DNA from: Patescibacteria group bacterium UBA3291
GTDB taxonomy: Bacteria; Patescibacteriota; Gracilibacteria; Absconditabacterales; Absconditicoccaceae
Direction: 5' to 3'
Length of the DNA stretch: 48,562 nt
Assembly: GCA_002361595.1 (NCBI GenBank)
Contig: DETJ01000021.1
Coordinates: 1-48,562 of the forward strand
Every line of letters starts with the position of its first letter. Position 1 is the stretch's first letter. The notes beneath the pieces were generated by a model, which ran no database searches, had not been told where the DNA came from, and saw only the letters and a list, made by a program, of their open reading frames with translations. The translations under genes and the position numbers were made by a program. This document shows, in pieces, positions 20,522 through 30,911 of the stretch.

Positions 20522-22177
20522 ATGTCTAAAAAACAAGAAGCTTTGGATAAAGCTAAACAATCATGAAAAAAAGCGATTGAATGATGAAAAGAATTATGAA
20601 AATGAACTGTTCAAGTGGTTTGATGAACATCGTGAGCATTATGATATACATTATTATCTGGTTGAGAAAAAGTAGTTTCAAAAGTATCAGAATTTGGAGA
20701 AAAAACTGAATGATTAAGTTCTGCAGAAATAAGGAGTCGTATAAACAAATCAGTATGATATAATAAAAAGGCTAAAATACATATAACTAAAGCATGAAAG
20801 TTTGGTAAAGCAGCGGTTAAGTGAGTATGAAATGTTTTGAAATGATGAGCAAAAACTTTGTGATACGGAGTAAAGGCTGGTTATTATACGATTGATGCAT
20901 GAGATAAGGCTATTTGAGAACAGATAGAAAAAAAACAATTTAAAAAATGAAAGAAAGCTTGAGTAATATCGAGTTTCTTCAGAGATAATATTTTAAAATT
21001 GTTGATTGCTTCATGAACTGCAGGTTATGGATGATATGAATGAGCAAAATATTATATGGATCAGAATCAAGATGGAAAAGAAGTAGTTATAAATATGGAA
21101 ACTGAATGAAATTCAGATGATACGTTGATGATTTCTACTTGAGAATATAGTCATTTGAATTGAAAAAAAATTACAACGAGTGCACCATTAACTCGTCGAT
21201 ATCTTTGATGAGATTTAGAGAACTCTGGAGATCTAGTTATATGAGATACTCTTACATTAAATCCTGCAAATTCTTTACATAATTTGTGGACTAAAAAGAT
21301 TCAGAAATATGGTCAGTTTACTAATGATATATCTAAATTAGATAGTATTGATGCATCATGAATGACTTCAGAAGAAATTGAAAATTTTAGATTTAGATAT
21401 CCAATAGATGCAACATATTTGTTTGTAGTTAAACCTTATGTGGATTGAAAAGAGACTAAAGATACAATGTCATTGGAACAATTTATTCAAAAAACAAATC
21501 ATATTGTGGAAGAACTTAAGTCGGATACTAAAGATTATGAAGGATGACTTACTTGAGATAAAAAAGATTTGTTTGATGCAATAAGAAAGGATATAGATTG
21601 AAAGTCTATTGTTGCTTATGCTATGACAGAATTATGTGAAAATAAAAAAAATGGAGAAACAAATAAAGAGCTGCTTGATCTTTTGCTTAGAAATGCAGGA
21701 GTTAATTTTTTGTCAAATGTCCCAGCTGTTTATGATTGAAAAACATCATATTGATTGTATCAGTTTACTGAATATGCATTATATGATCGTGATTGAGAAA
21801 AAAGATGAGCTAGTGTGGTCAATAAGGTACTTCCAAAAGAAAAGAAAATATCGTGATCAGTTATTGATTTAAGAACATGGGAAGATCAGACTAAAGCCGC
21901 TTATATGTTTGCTTTGTATAATATTAATACAGCGATAAAGAAATTGTCAGATAAGCAGGCAAAGGATTTATTATCATATAAGAGAGTGCATAGAGAAAGT
22001 TTCAAAGATAATATGACTCAATTGATTGCAATGTGTCATCATATGCCTGCAGCATGAATTTCACTTAAGAAGTGGCATGAAGATAAGCACAAAAATGATA
22101 TCTTTAACTATGGAGGTACACATACCAAACCATATTGAGAGGCTTCGAAGGCTAATTACGAATCTTTGAAGAAATAA
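20522..22177 (+). CDS. Large membrane protein with lysozyme/transglycosylase-like C-terminal domain
   Basis: A 551-residue protein. The first 170 residues are lysine- and glycine-rich (mostly TGA glycines) with amphipathic stretches, then a hydrophobic segment (ILKLLIASGTAGYGGYEGA). Residues 200-330 are a mixed domain of unknown type. The last 200 residues carry AMTELCENKKNGE, DGKTSYGLYQFTEYAL and later CHHMPAAGISL, reminiscent of the E...SxGLxQF signature of goose-type lysozymes and lytic transglycosylases, with Glu in TELCE as the candidate catalytic acid. An enzyme acting on its own or a partner's cell wall is a reasonable inference. Confidence 0.68.
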
Positions 22178-22249
22178 TTTCATTTTCATAAAATTATTGA
22201 TTTTTGTAGATTGATAAATATATTTTATGAAAACAAAATCTTAAAGCTT

Positions 22250-22777
22250 ATGGAAATAAAAATAGATCAAACGAAACAAGTTGAGGCAATTGTAAAATTC
22301 AATAGGCCTCTATACTGCAACGAAATTTCAGATTTATTAGGAAATGCAGTTGTTGAATGTAATAGGATTCTTAGTAGAGAGAGGAAAAAAATTCCATTCT
22401 TAAAAAGAATCTTCACTTCTTCCGATGTATATCTTTTAAATAGCGATATGCATCACTACTTCTCTCATGATGGGATAGTACCAATGCAACGAGGAGGACC
22501 TTATTTATTAAATTCGGAGGAATTCCCTGATGCAAAGTATGAAACAAGGTATTTATTGTCTATTATTGGGCTAAGAAATGCTCACCTTTATTTCAATGTG
22601 ATACCTGGGTCTGCTAGAGAACATCAGTTTGGAACGGAGATGTCTGAAAACGATACAGTTTGTTACATTACAATTAAGGCAAATTTGAGGAGTAATCTTC
22701 ATTGGAAGCAAGAACAGGCAAAATTCCTAGAATTACTAGTTCCTATCATTGAGAAAATGAATCAGAAAATGAAATGA
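22250..22777 (+). CDS. Hypothetical protein apparently ending in TGA as a stop
   Basis: A 175-residue soluble protein of unknown family, with features such as FNRPLYCNEISDLLG, FLKRIFTSSDVYLL and HLYFNVIPGSAREHQFG. All seven glycines use GGN; there is no internal TGA. The frame ends MNQKMK-TGA, and this TGA lies within the 5' arm of a strong terminator hairpin (22776-22798). If TGA were glycine, translation would run past the mRNA end towards a TAG at 22859. TGA is thus most simply a stop inherited from a standard-code donor. A promoter-like TTGATT/TATATT pair precedes the gene. Confidence 0.7.
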   Translation: MEIKIDQTKQVEAIVKFNRPLYCNEISDLLGNAVVECNRILSRERKKIPFLKRIFTSSDVYLLNSDMHHYFSHDGIVPMQRGGPYLLNSEEFPDAKYETRYLLSIIGLRNAHLYFNVIPGSAREHQFGTEMSENDTVCYITIKANLRSNLHWKQEQAKFLELLVPIIEKMNQKMK

Positions 22778-22803
22778 GGCCACCGAATCGGTGACCTCTT
22801 TTT
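22776..22803 (+). terminator. Terminator overlapping the TGA of the preceding gene
   Basis: GAGG-CACCG (22776-22785) pairs with CGGTG-CCTC (22789-22798), one C/A mismatch, three-base loop, then a T run. The stem begins with the last two bases of the TGA codon. Confidence 0.88.
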
Positions 22804-22817
22804 TAATATATTAAGTT

Positions 22818-23768
22818 TTAAATTTTATCTTTTAACTCAACAAATTTTTCCTGAAGAGTAGGAGAGTCTGCTTTTTCAATTTCTTCTTGTAAAACTTTTG
22901 AAAGATTGGCGATATATCAATCATCAAATCCTATTTTTCAAATTGTGAAATCATCAATCTTTTCTGGAATTTTAAGTCCAAGAGATTCGTCAAATTTTTT
23001 CAAGAACTTTAATTTTTCTTCAGATTTTTCTATTACGTTACGATTTTCAATAATATCATCCAGCTGATATTCATGTAATGCACAGATATCCAAAGTCTGA
23101 GCTGCAATATTTCTTGGAGCATTTTTATCCAAATTATAGTCAGGAACTGGATCAAGTTTGGCATAATCTGATTCAATTCAGATTTCTTTATCTTGATAAA
23201 TCTGAGCAGCAGCTGTAGTTAATTTTCCAGATTCTGGAGTCAATCCACAGACTAAAATCAGCTTTTTACTTGTTGGAATATGGTCGTCATTTCCAAATCA
23301 GTCTTCACTTAATAGGCGAGACATTGCGGTTTCGTATGCTCTGACTTTATATTTTTCCCAGACCCTGTATCCTTGCTTCTGAAAGTATGTTTCAAATCCA
23401 AAAATCAAATCGTACATATTTTCAACGTCAATTCCATTGATAACTACATGAGGTTTTGTTCAATATTGGTTTTCAATCTTTTTTAAGTATATCATTAAGA
23501 AATCTTTAAATTCTTTTCCACCTGGCCATTCTTTATCTTCATCTAAAATATCTTCAGCTCTTACACAAAAGAAAATCTCCATTTCATATTTGAAATGGGA
23601 GAAAACTCTTTTCCATAAATCAGTAGGAAATCCGTTGATAATGCGAGAAAAAGCTGACTGATCAATACAGTTTCCAACCACTTCCAAATATAATTTATTT
23701 ACATTTGAGAGCTTATCCTCTATCTCTTTGATTACTTGAGCTTGATATTCTGAAATGTTAAATCACAT
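22818..23768 (-). CDS. DUF1846-like protein, shortened
   Basis: A 316-residue protein resembling the DUF1846/UPF0371 family of Firmicutes. Matching blocks are NKLYLEVVGN near the N-terminus, the IFFCVRAEDI strand, LLSEDGFGND, and the nucleotide-loop-like CGLTPESGKLTTAAAQIY followed by DYAKLDPVPDYNL. Family members are usually around 500 residues, so a C-terminal third is absent. The biochemical function of the family is not established. It ends convergently with the 175-aa gene; only the terminator separates them. Confidence 0.72.
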
Positions 23769-23833
23769 GTTTTTGTTTTTGCAAGAATAAAAATCCCTTC
23801 ATTCAAGTATACACGAAAACACTATTTTTGTCA

Positions 23834-23866
23834 AAAAAATACGGAGATTTTAGTCCGTATTTTTAA
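23834..23866 (-). terminator. Terminator after capA-like gene
   Basis: AAAAATACGGA and TCCGTATTTTT form an eleven-base-pair stem with T runs on both strands, placed about 60 bases after the CapA-like stop codon. Confidence 0.85.
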
Positions 23867-23924
23867 TTTCAAGAAAATTTATAAAAATTCAGTTGAGAAT
23901 TATAAACTTTAATTTATTAAAAGA

Positions 23925-25220
23925 TTAAAAAATCAGATTTGTCAAATTGATTTTCTCCAATAAATTTTTTCTCGTCTCTTCTCATACGATAGAAAATATT
24001 CCATCAGTTGTAGAACTGAACTCAATTTGATCCAATTTTATATCAACTCATTTCATCAGATTTCTTTCAAATTTTAGTCAAACTAGCATAGAAATATAAG
24101 TCGGAACATTATTCCTTTTTAAATCAGCATCGTAAAAATAATTAAATTCAGCTCAAGTTGCACGTTTTCACCATCATTGATCGAAAATGAAATTTCATAG
24201 TGAGTAGAAAATATATTTTCCATTATATAATTCAAATTCTCATGGAATATGAGAATGACCTCACAAAATCAGATCAGCACCAGAATCTACCAGATTATGA
24301 GCTAAATTTCTTTGCCAGTTATTAGGTGAAAAACGATATTCAGCTCATCGATGAAGTGAAACTATTTTTACATCACAGTCCATATCTTTCATTTTTTGAA
24401 TATCAGATTTTATTTCCTCTTCATTTATTCAGTTCCAGTAAACTAATCCACCACGAATTCTAGCAGATTTTCCATCGTAAGAATAAGCTCAAAGACAGAA
24501 TTTGATATCATTATTGTTCCATGTAAAAATCTCTCTACTTTCTTCCTGAGTTAAACCAGCTCAAACGTAGCCGATATTATGTTGATTGAGTAAGTCTTTT
24601 GTGATAGTTAGTCATTGATATCATCAGTTAGCGAAATGATTATTTGGCAGAGCTAACAATAGAGGTTTATCCTGGCGATATTGTAACAAAGTTTCAATAT
24701 TCTTTGGATTAGAACGAAAATCAAATCCTCACATTTGAATATCGTGGTCAGGTTCACAGAATAGACTCTCAAGGTTTAAGAATAGTAAGCAATTATCAGA
24801 TTTACAATTTTCAAATTTATTTAATGGATTATAATTTCACTCCTTGAAAATGCGGTCATATCACTGTTTTTTAGAGTAAAATCCGATATTCCTACTTAGC
24901 ATTACGTCTCATCATGCTATGATATAACTTGGATTTTGTAAAACAGGAAGCTCAATATTTTTCAGAGAATTTCAAATGCAAACTATTTCTCAGTCAGGTT
25001 CGCAAACTATCTTTTCAGATTTTGTTTGTTCTTGTATTTTTGCATAAGTGATAAAAAGGCTTCTCATTCATTCTGCAAAACTATCAATGAATCGTACTAC
25101 GATCGAGCAAATCAACAAAACAAACGCACAAAAAATCAGACTATTCCTTTTATATAGATATTCAGAGCTCGGCTTTAGTCAACGAACTTTGGAAATTTTG
25201 AAGTCCGATTTTTTTCTCAT
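23925..25220 (-). CDS. CapA-family metallophosphoesterase-like protein, membrane-anchored
   Basis: A 431-residue protein of the PGA_cap (CapA/PgsA) family. An N-terminal anchor (SLIFCAFVLLICSIVVRFI, about residues 27-45) precedes the catalytic-like domain, which has IIAGGDVMLSRNIG, FLNLESLFCE, ALPNNHFANGG, VSLHRGAEY, ILGGHSHIPG and YSLGNFIFDQ. These are the expected metal-ligand positions of the metallophosphatase fold. The family is linked to poly-gamma-glutamate synthesis and wall or capsule handling, but the true substrate is often unknown. It begins 5 bases after the Memo-like gene, so the two are probably one transcript. Confidence 0.88.
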
Positions 25221-25225
25221 ACTTT

Positions 25226-26041
25226 TTATTTATACCACATAAAAATTCTGGATGTATTTTCGGCTAACATATCTTGATACAGAATTGTAGAGGAACTATC
25301 ACGGTATCGTAATTCAGCGTTTTTTCAGTTTTCGTTTGCTAAATTTTGTAGCAAATACAAGCAAACAGGGCAGTCGGCATCAATTCAATCAATAAATTCT
25401 GACTGACTTAACGTCATGCTTTTTAATGTTTCTATGGATTTTTGGTCGTGTTGCAATGTTTGTTGTTCATTTTGATAATGAGCGAAATCCACTGAGGCAA
25501 TAACCAAAATATTTCAGTTCAGATTTGTTAACTTTGGCAAAACATCTTCCACAGCTGAGAATTGGAAACATGGAGAAATGATTGGCAAAACTTCGCTATC
25601 GGGAAAATACTTATTTATCCATTGAAAATGCTCTCAAATTCCATGTTCATTCGTTTTTTGAATATCTCACCACACATCAAAAATTTCTCAATTTTTATCA
25701 CATTTAACTCATAAATTATGTAGTTCTGAACTTAAACTTTCAGTCGTAGATTTATAATTTACATCAGCAGATTCGCATATAGTTAGCATTTCTTTTGTCT
25801 GCGAATGAAAATGATTTGGAGAGATTAGAATTATTTTTTCAGGTTCTCAGTTGTGATAATATTCATTTTTTAGAAAATCATAAAACTTATCTACCTTTTC
25901 ACTATCCAGCATAAAATGTGGAATAATTGCAAAATTCCATTCAGATTTTTTATTTCAGTTTAATCAGAAAATTAAGTATAGAATTAAAATAATTCATAGC
26001 AATATTATCCAAATTAAGTTCGTTGTTTTAATTTTTTTCAT
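25226..26041 (-). CDS. Memo-like (AmmeMemoRadiSam B) protein with N-terminal anchor
   Basis: A 271-residue protein. After a hydrophobic N-terminus (NLIGIILLGIILILYLIFG) come PHFMLDSEKV and the Memo signature IILISPNHFHSQ; further on are HGIGEHFQWI, PIISPCFQF and VIASVDFAHYQ. Family members resemble class III extradiol dioxygenases and many bind a metal through these histidines. The partner AMMECR1 and radical-SAM genes are not adjacent, though two radical-SAM genes lie 550-2100 bases upstream. Tethering to the membrane is unusual and shared with the CapA-like neighbour. Confidence 0.83.
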
Positions 26042-26058
26042 ACATGTTAAATATTGGT

Positions 26059-26568
26059 TTACAACCAATTTTCAACTGTATCTTTTGCTTGATAAACAGA
26101 GCTACCACGGATAGCCAATCATTCCAAAACTTCAGCTCACTTACAGAGATTCCTTAATTGACTAGGAACTCCAGCCAAACCAGAACCTTCATGAGTTGTA
26201 AATGGTCTAACAATTTTTCATTCCCAATTTAATTTTTCTAATTGAGTGACCATTGGCTGAGGTAATTGTCACCGATAGATTGGTCCTCAAACATAAATTA
26301 CTTCGTAGTCGTCAATACTTTCCAAAGTATTAACTATTTCAGGTCTTTCATCATTATCAATTTCTTCTTGAGCTTCTTTGATGCAAGTGGTATAATCCTT
26401 GGCATAGGGAGTTTTTCTTTCTACTTTGAATAAATCTGCTCAAGTTAATTCCTGGATATATTCAGCTATAACTTCTGTATTTCATTTCTCTATATATCCA
26501 ACTCCATAATTTTCATCAGCTCTAGAAAAGTAAATCACGATACTTTTTTTAGTTTTTAAGTCACTCAT
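26059..26568 (-). CDS. Flavodoxin (flavodoxin_4 type)
   Basis: A 169-residue FMN-binding electron carrier. SIVIYFSRADENYGVG forms the first strand and phosphate loop, followed by NTEVIAEYIQELTGADLFKVE, YEVIYVGGPIYRGQLPQPM (isoalloxazine loop) and RPFTTHEGSGLAG. It lies 17 bases upstream of the Memo-like gene on the same strand. A partial, stop-containing second copy of the first third lies at 28237-28396. Confidence 0.92.
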
Positions 26569-26590
26569 TTTTTGTAATTATAAAAATAAT

Positions 26591-27472
26591 TTATTTTGAT
26601 TTTGCTGTTCTTTTTACTTCTTCATGAAAGAAATAATTAACAACTACTGGTAATTCTCAATGTTTACTCCATTCTGAATCATCATCTCTAACATATTTTA
26701 ATCAATGTTTTAAAGTATATTCTCTAATCTTTTCATCTAATTCATACCAATAACTTCTATCTTTTTTTGTATAAATTTGATAATATAAGTCATCTAATTC
26801 AGGATGTTTTTCATGAATATATTTCAATATTGTTCACTTATAATCTCATCTTAAATTAAGGTTTTCTAACCATACAAGATTACTAAAATTTTTTGCTCTT
26901 TCTATAATAGATATAACATCAGTTATTCAAGGGAAGATTGGAGATATAAAACATGAAGTGTATATTCATGCATCATACAATTTCTTCATAGTTAACAATC
27001 TGTTTTCTATTGAACTTGCATAATCCATATCTTTTTTAAATTCTTCATCTAAGGTATTTATAGAAAATGATACTCTAACATTTGGAAAAGTCTTTATTAA
27101 GTCTATATCTCTTTCTATTAAATTACTACGTGTTGATATTAAAAGATTAATTCAACTTCACTGAAGTTGTTCCAATAAAGCTCTTGTCCTTCAATATTTC
27201 AGCTCACATGGTTGGTATGGATCAGTAACTGAACCAACAACAGCAGTTTTTCACTTATATTTTTCTGGATTCTGTATTGGATCTCGATATTTTACATCAA
27301 CGAATTCTCCTCGTGGTTCTTTATGATTTGTAAATCTTTTCATAAATGATGCATAACAATATTTACATCAATGAGCACATCAAACATAAGGATTTACTGA
27401 AAAATCTCATATTGGTAAATTAGATTTTGTCATCACTCATTTAACATTAATTTCTTTTGTAGCTACTTGCAT
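26591..27472 (-). CDS. Radical SAM protein (SplB/Rv2578c-like)
   Basis: A 293-residue radical SAM enzyme. The cluster motif NPYVGCAHGCKYCYAS (CxxxCxxC) is near residue 32. VGSVTDPYQPCE and LLISTRSNLIERDIDLI follow, typical of the Rv2578c / spore-photoproduct-lyase-like group, and VRVSFSINTLDEE is the substrate-strand region. No known substrate can be assigned. The next gene upstream also encodes a radical-SAM-like protein. Confidence 0.88.
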
Positions 27473-27488
27473 TATATATTATTAATAA

Positions 27489-28151
27489 CTAAAGGAATTC
27501 TTTGGGAAATTCTTGAATCATTTCTTCCTCATCTAATATTCATGCAAACTGAATATCTTCTTTCATAAATACTGGTATTCATAACTTATGGGCTTGATTA
27601 TAGAGATTAAATATCCATTCTCTTTTTGATGATACTTTCCCTTTTCTAGATCAAGTTTCTGTTCAAATAACAATCCATCAAATTCATGATAAATCAATTC
27701 CTCATATATTATCAAACATTGGTTCAAATGTTATAAGATAATGTTTTGCCTTAATATTTTCTTTCAAGTATTTTATACGACATTTTTCATTACTAGAAGT
27801 AATGGTTATTCAAAACCATCAATTATCAGGAGTTTTATCTAATTTAATGAGTTCTGGTCTTTTGGTTTGAAAAATAAAAGTTTTATTTTTATTCTCTGAA
27901 ATTTTTTTAAATACTTTTTCTGTCCATTCTTTACTCCATCATGAAAGGTCACATTGTGCCGTAAGAAAATAGGTTTTATCTTTTCTTGAATCAATAAGCC
28001 TTAATTTATTTTCAAAAAATGTAGGAATATTAAAATCTTCAACACTATGAAATCTTTTTGCTGTCGTTCTTGCATAGCAATAAGGACATCATATATTACA
28101 TCATATAACGATATTAAGATTTTTAATATAATCCTTTATACATTTTACCAT
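27489..28151 (-). CDS. Radical SAM protein, DUF5131 (gp37/gp68) type
   Basis: A 220-residue protein. NIVIGCNIGCPYCYARTTAKRF gives a CxxxCxxC [4Fe-4S]-SAM motif. FLTAQCDLSGWSKEW, FIFQTKRPELI, WFGITITSSNE and HYLITFEPMFDNIGGIDL match the phage-derived DUF5131 family, ending with the characteristic GTETGSRKGKV and VFMKEDIQ. It stops 17 bases before the neighbouring radical SAM gene. The start (ATG 28151) places the cluster motif at residue 18. Confidence 0.82.
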
Positions 28152-28236
28152 TAAGAAAATATAGAATTAGAAACTTAAATAACAATAATCTTGTATAAAT
28201 ATAAGAATGTTTTTCAACGCATAGTAAACATAAAGA

Positions 28237-28396
28237 CTTTTTTTCTCTCTACTTTGAATAAATCTGCTCATATTAATTCTTGGATATATTCAGCGATAAC
28301 TTCTGTATTTTATTTCTCGATATATCATACTGCATAATTTTCATCGGCTCTAGAAAAGTAAATCACGATACTTTTTTTGGTTTTTAGTTTAGTCAT
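28237..28396 (-). pseudogene. Partial flavodoxin duplicate, inactivated
   Basis: About 160 bases nearly identical to the 5' third of the flavodoxin gene (26409-26568), starting at the ATG. The reading frame MTKLKTKKSIVIYFSRADENY continues until residue 31, where the parental TGA glycine codon (EKGNTEV) has become TAA at 28310-28312. Sequence similarity ends near 28237. Both changes and truncation mark it as a relic. The remaining bases 28152-28236 and 28397-28435 hold nothing I can identify. Confidence 0.85.
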
Positions 28397-28435
28397 TTTT
28401 ATTTGTACATGAATTAAAATATTAGAAACTCTATT

Positions 28436-28762
28436 TTAATTTCAATTCAAAACCCATTTAGTAAGATTATCTAAATGAGAATATAATTCCTTTCAATCAT
28501 TACTTAAATAATAATTAATCTTTAATGGTTTATTTTGTGATACAACTCTTTCTACATATCATAATTCTACCAATAAATCTAACCTTTCAGCTAAGACTTT
28601 TGAATTAATCTGAGGCAATCTTCTCATTAATCATGAAAATGTAGATATTCACAAATACAGTGACTGGAAAATATGCAAAGTCCATTTCTTACCAAAAAGA
28701 TCAAAAAGCTGATATAAAGGACACTCATTTGACCATGCTATTATTTCTTTTTCTTCCATCAT
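28436..28762 (-). CDS. HxlR-family winged-helix regulator
   Basis: A 108-residue DNA-binding protein. The signature starts NECPLYQLFDLFGKKWTLHI (Cys in the usual HxlR redox or effector position), then FSGLMRRLPQINSKVLAERL as recognition helix, ELGYVERVV as wing and YYLSNDGKEL. It is divergent from the cupin gene with 121 bases between, so it likely regulates that gene. Two adjacent ATGs (28762 and 28759) are possible starts. Confidence 0.9.
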
Positions 28763-28780
28763 ATTAAAGTACTTTCTAAA

Positions 28781-28798
28781 AAGTAAGTAGATTTACTT
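28781..28798. promoter_or_regulatory. Candidate HxlR operator
   Basis: AAGTAA (28781-28786) and TTACTT (28793-28798) form an inverted repeat in the divergent intergenic region, close to the regulator start. A second imperfect pair, TCACT and AGTGA, lies near 28841-28862. Confidence 0.5.
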
Positions 28799-28883
28799 CC
28801 ACCTATTGATTTAAACCTACTAATAACTATATATTATATATTCACTATAAAAAATAAAGTGATTTTAATTAATAAATTAATAA

Positions 28884-29240
28884 ATGATGAAAAATTATTC
28901 AATTGCAACTGCTGACGGAGCAAGAACAGAATTTCATGAAACTTTAGGACTAACATGAGCAGAACTTAGTGTCAACAACCTACCTGCATGAGCTAATGTT
29001 CCTTTTGTTCACTCTCATAAAGAAAACGAAGAAATCTATATTATATTAGATGGTCGCGGAAACTTATCTATTGACTGAGAAGATGTAGAAATCAAGAAAT
29101 GAGATATTATTAGAATATCACCAAATGGTAAAAGACAATTCTCTGCTGCTAGTGATAGCTGAATAAGTTATGTATGTATCCAAGTTAAAGAAAATTCATT
29201 AACTCAATATACTGCTAATGATGCTGTAATAGAGCAGTAA
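28884..29240 (+). CDS. Small cupin-2 protein
   Basis: A 118-residue single-domain cupin. Motif 1 is VPFVHSHKENEEIYIILDGRG (two His and a Glu as metal ligands) and motif 2 is IKKGDIIRISPNGKRQF; the usual final histidine of motif 2 is replaced by arginine or lysine. It probably binds a metal and a small ligand or acts as an enzyme of unknown substrate. It is controlled in all likelihood by the divergent HxlR regulator and followed by a hairpin terminator. Confidence 0.88.
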
Positions 29241-29291
29241 AAAAGTTACATTTCTAAAAGAAACAATTATCGTATTAACGACAAAGTAATT

Positions 29292-29345
29292 CCTTATAGT
29301 ACAGGGTTCCAGAGGCCCTCATAAAGTGTGCTATAGGGTTTTTGT
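29292..29345 (+). terminator. Long hairpin terminator after the cupin gene
   Basis: CCTTATAGTAC and GTGCTATAGGG (29292-29302 and 29328-29338) can form an eleven-pair stem with G-T pairs. An inner AGGG...CCCT helix lies within, and TTTTTGTTTT follows. The rest of 29241-29471 contains only this and the next terminator. Confidence 0.72.
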
Positions 29346-29421
29346 TTTATTCAAAAATCTAATGATAAAACTAACATTTTTACATAATGATTTAGGAGAT
29401 ATGAACACTACATCTACAACT

Positions 29422-29458
29422 CAAAAAAAGCCAACCTCATTAGAAGTCAGCTTTTTTT
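29422..29458. terminator. Bidirectional terminator
   Basis: AAAAAAAGCCAACCTC and GAAGTCAGCTTTTTTT pair with several G-T wobbles around an ATTA loop. It lies between the convergent cupin and hydrolase genes and has T runs on both strands. Confidence 0.75.
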
Positions 29459-29471
29459 ATTTTATTTCAAA

Positions 29472-30464
29472 TTATTTCAAATATTCTCTCATAAAATTTT
29501 CAATTTTATCAAAAGGAATAACATTCAAATTATTGTAAAGGTCTGTATGAACAGCATCAGGAATTATCATCAATTCCTTATTGTCATTATATTTTCAATC
29601 TTTAGTCATATCTGCATAAGCATCTTTTGAGAAATAGCAAGAATGAGCTTTTTCTCAGTGAATAATCAATACTGCATTTCTAATTTCTTTCGTAAATGTA
29701 TGCTGTGGAGTGTTTATAAATGATAATGAAGAAGTCATATTCCATCATCCATTTGAATTTAAGCTTCTTGGGTGATATCCACGAGGAGTTTTGTAATAAT
29801 CATAATAATCTTTTACAAAGAATGGAGCATCGTCTGGAAGTGGATCAACTACTCATCATCACAGTTTTGCTTCTCAAGCTTTATAATCTTCTATTCTCTG
29901 AGCATTCAGATTTTTTTTCAATTCATATAAATCATCCTCTGAAGTTGCATCAAAGTATCCATTATGATTAACCCTAGACATATTGTACATAGTCATACAA
30001 ACTGTAGCCTTAATTCTAGTGTCTATACTAGCCACATTCAGAGCTAATCAACCTCGTCCACAGATTCAGATTATTCCTATTTTTTCTGGATCCACATTAT
30101 CTTGAATTGATAGAAAATCTACAGCAGCCTGAAAATCTTCAGTATTAATATCAGGAGATGCTACATATCTTGGCTCACCTCCAGATTCTCATGTATAAGA
30201 TGGATCAAATGCAATAGTTAGAAATCATCTTTCAGCCATTATTTGTGCATAAAGTCCACTACATTGCTCTTTTACAGCACCAAATGGTCCACTAACTGCG
30301 ATCGCTGGTAGTTTTCATTGAACATCTTTTGGTTCGTATAAATCAGCTGCTAAAGTAATTCAGAATCTGTTGTGAAATGTAACTTTTCTATGATTTACTT
30401 TGTCAGATTTTGGGAAAGTTTTATCCCATTCTTGTGTAAGAGTAAGTTGTTGCATAGGTTTCAT
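29472..30464 (-). CDS. Alpha/beta hydrolase (YcjY/dienelactone-hydrolase-like)
   Basis: A 330-residue cytoplasmic hydrolase. FHNRFGITLAADLYEPK opens the fold, AVSGPFGAVKEQC holds the oxyanion region, FDPSYTGESGGEP and IGIIGICGRGGLAL give the nucleophile elbow, where the nucleophile would be Cys in GICGRG rather than Ser. VLIIHGEKAHSCYFS precedes the acid, and IPDAVHTDLY carries the catalytic histidine. This layout matches the YcjY group. The substrate is unknown. Confidence 0.85.
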
Positions 30465-30496
30465 GGATAAATGATAAAATATAGTAATTGTATAAT

Positions 30497-30898
30497 CTAT
30501 TTTGATTGCTTACTTAATCACAAAAGCTTTTTCCAATCTTTACAACTAAACTTGTAACTGATATCAATCAGAGTTTTTATTGTATCTTCTTTTGTGGATA
30601 AAGGTCATAAAAGTAGAGAAATCCGATTTTCTTTGTTCATGTGGTATGCAGGACGGTATCATCATTGAGTTTTGAGATATTGAATCATTCAAGGGTCGGA
30701 CTTTACATTAAGTACATCAGTCCTTCATTCTCACCCTATTTGTAATTTAGAATTATCTACATCTCATATCAATCAAAACCATTTTCTAGTTTCAGGATTG
30801 CGAAAAACTGCATAATTTGGGAATTTCTTCCATAAATATTCAGGTTCTACATTGTATTTTCATTTGATATATTCTACCACATCTTGTCTGTAAATCAT
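30497..30898 (-). CDS. MmcQ/YjbR family protein
   Basis: A 133-residue protein of the MmcQ/YjbR fold. The first helix MIYRQDVVEYIKGKYN, the strand YAVFRNPETRKWFGLIGDV, the SDPGMIQYLKTQGG turn and the LIDISYKFSCKDW helix match the family, which has a CyaY-like double-wing fold and no confirmed enzymatic role. It lies 13 bases after the esterase gene on the same strand. The final TGA is read as glycine, giving the tail LLGLSKQSK. Confidence 0.86.
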
Positions 30899-30911
30899 AA
30901 TTATGAATCTT

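Noticed and set aside
22778..22861. Read-through extension of the 175-aa protein with TGA as glycine
   Set aside because: The added residues would be encoded by the terminator and the sequence beyond it, so they are unlikely to exist in the mRNA.
28237..28396. Second functional flavodoxin gene
   Set aside because: Only the first third is present and TAA interrupts the frame at codon 29, with no continuation.
29292..29345. Hairpin after the cupin gene as a riboswitch or separate small RNA
   Set aside because: It is followed directly by a T run and no gene lies downstream on that strand, so a terminator is the simpler reading.
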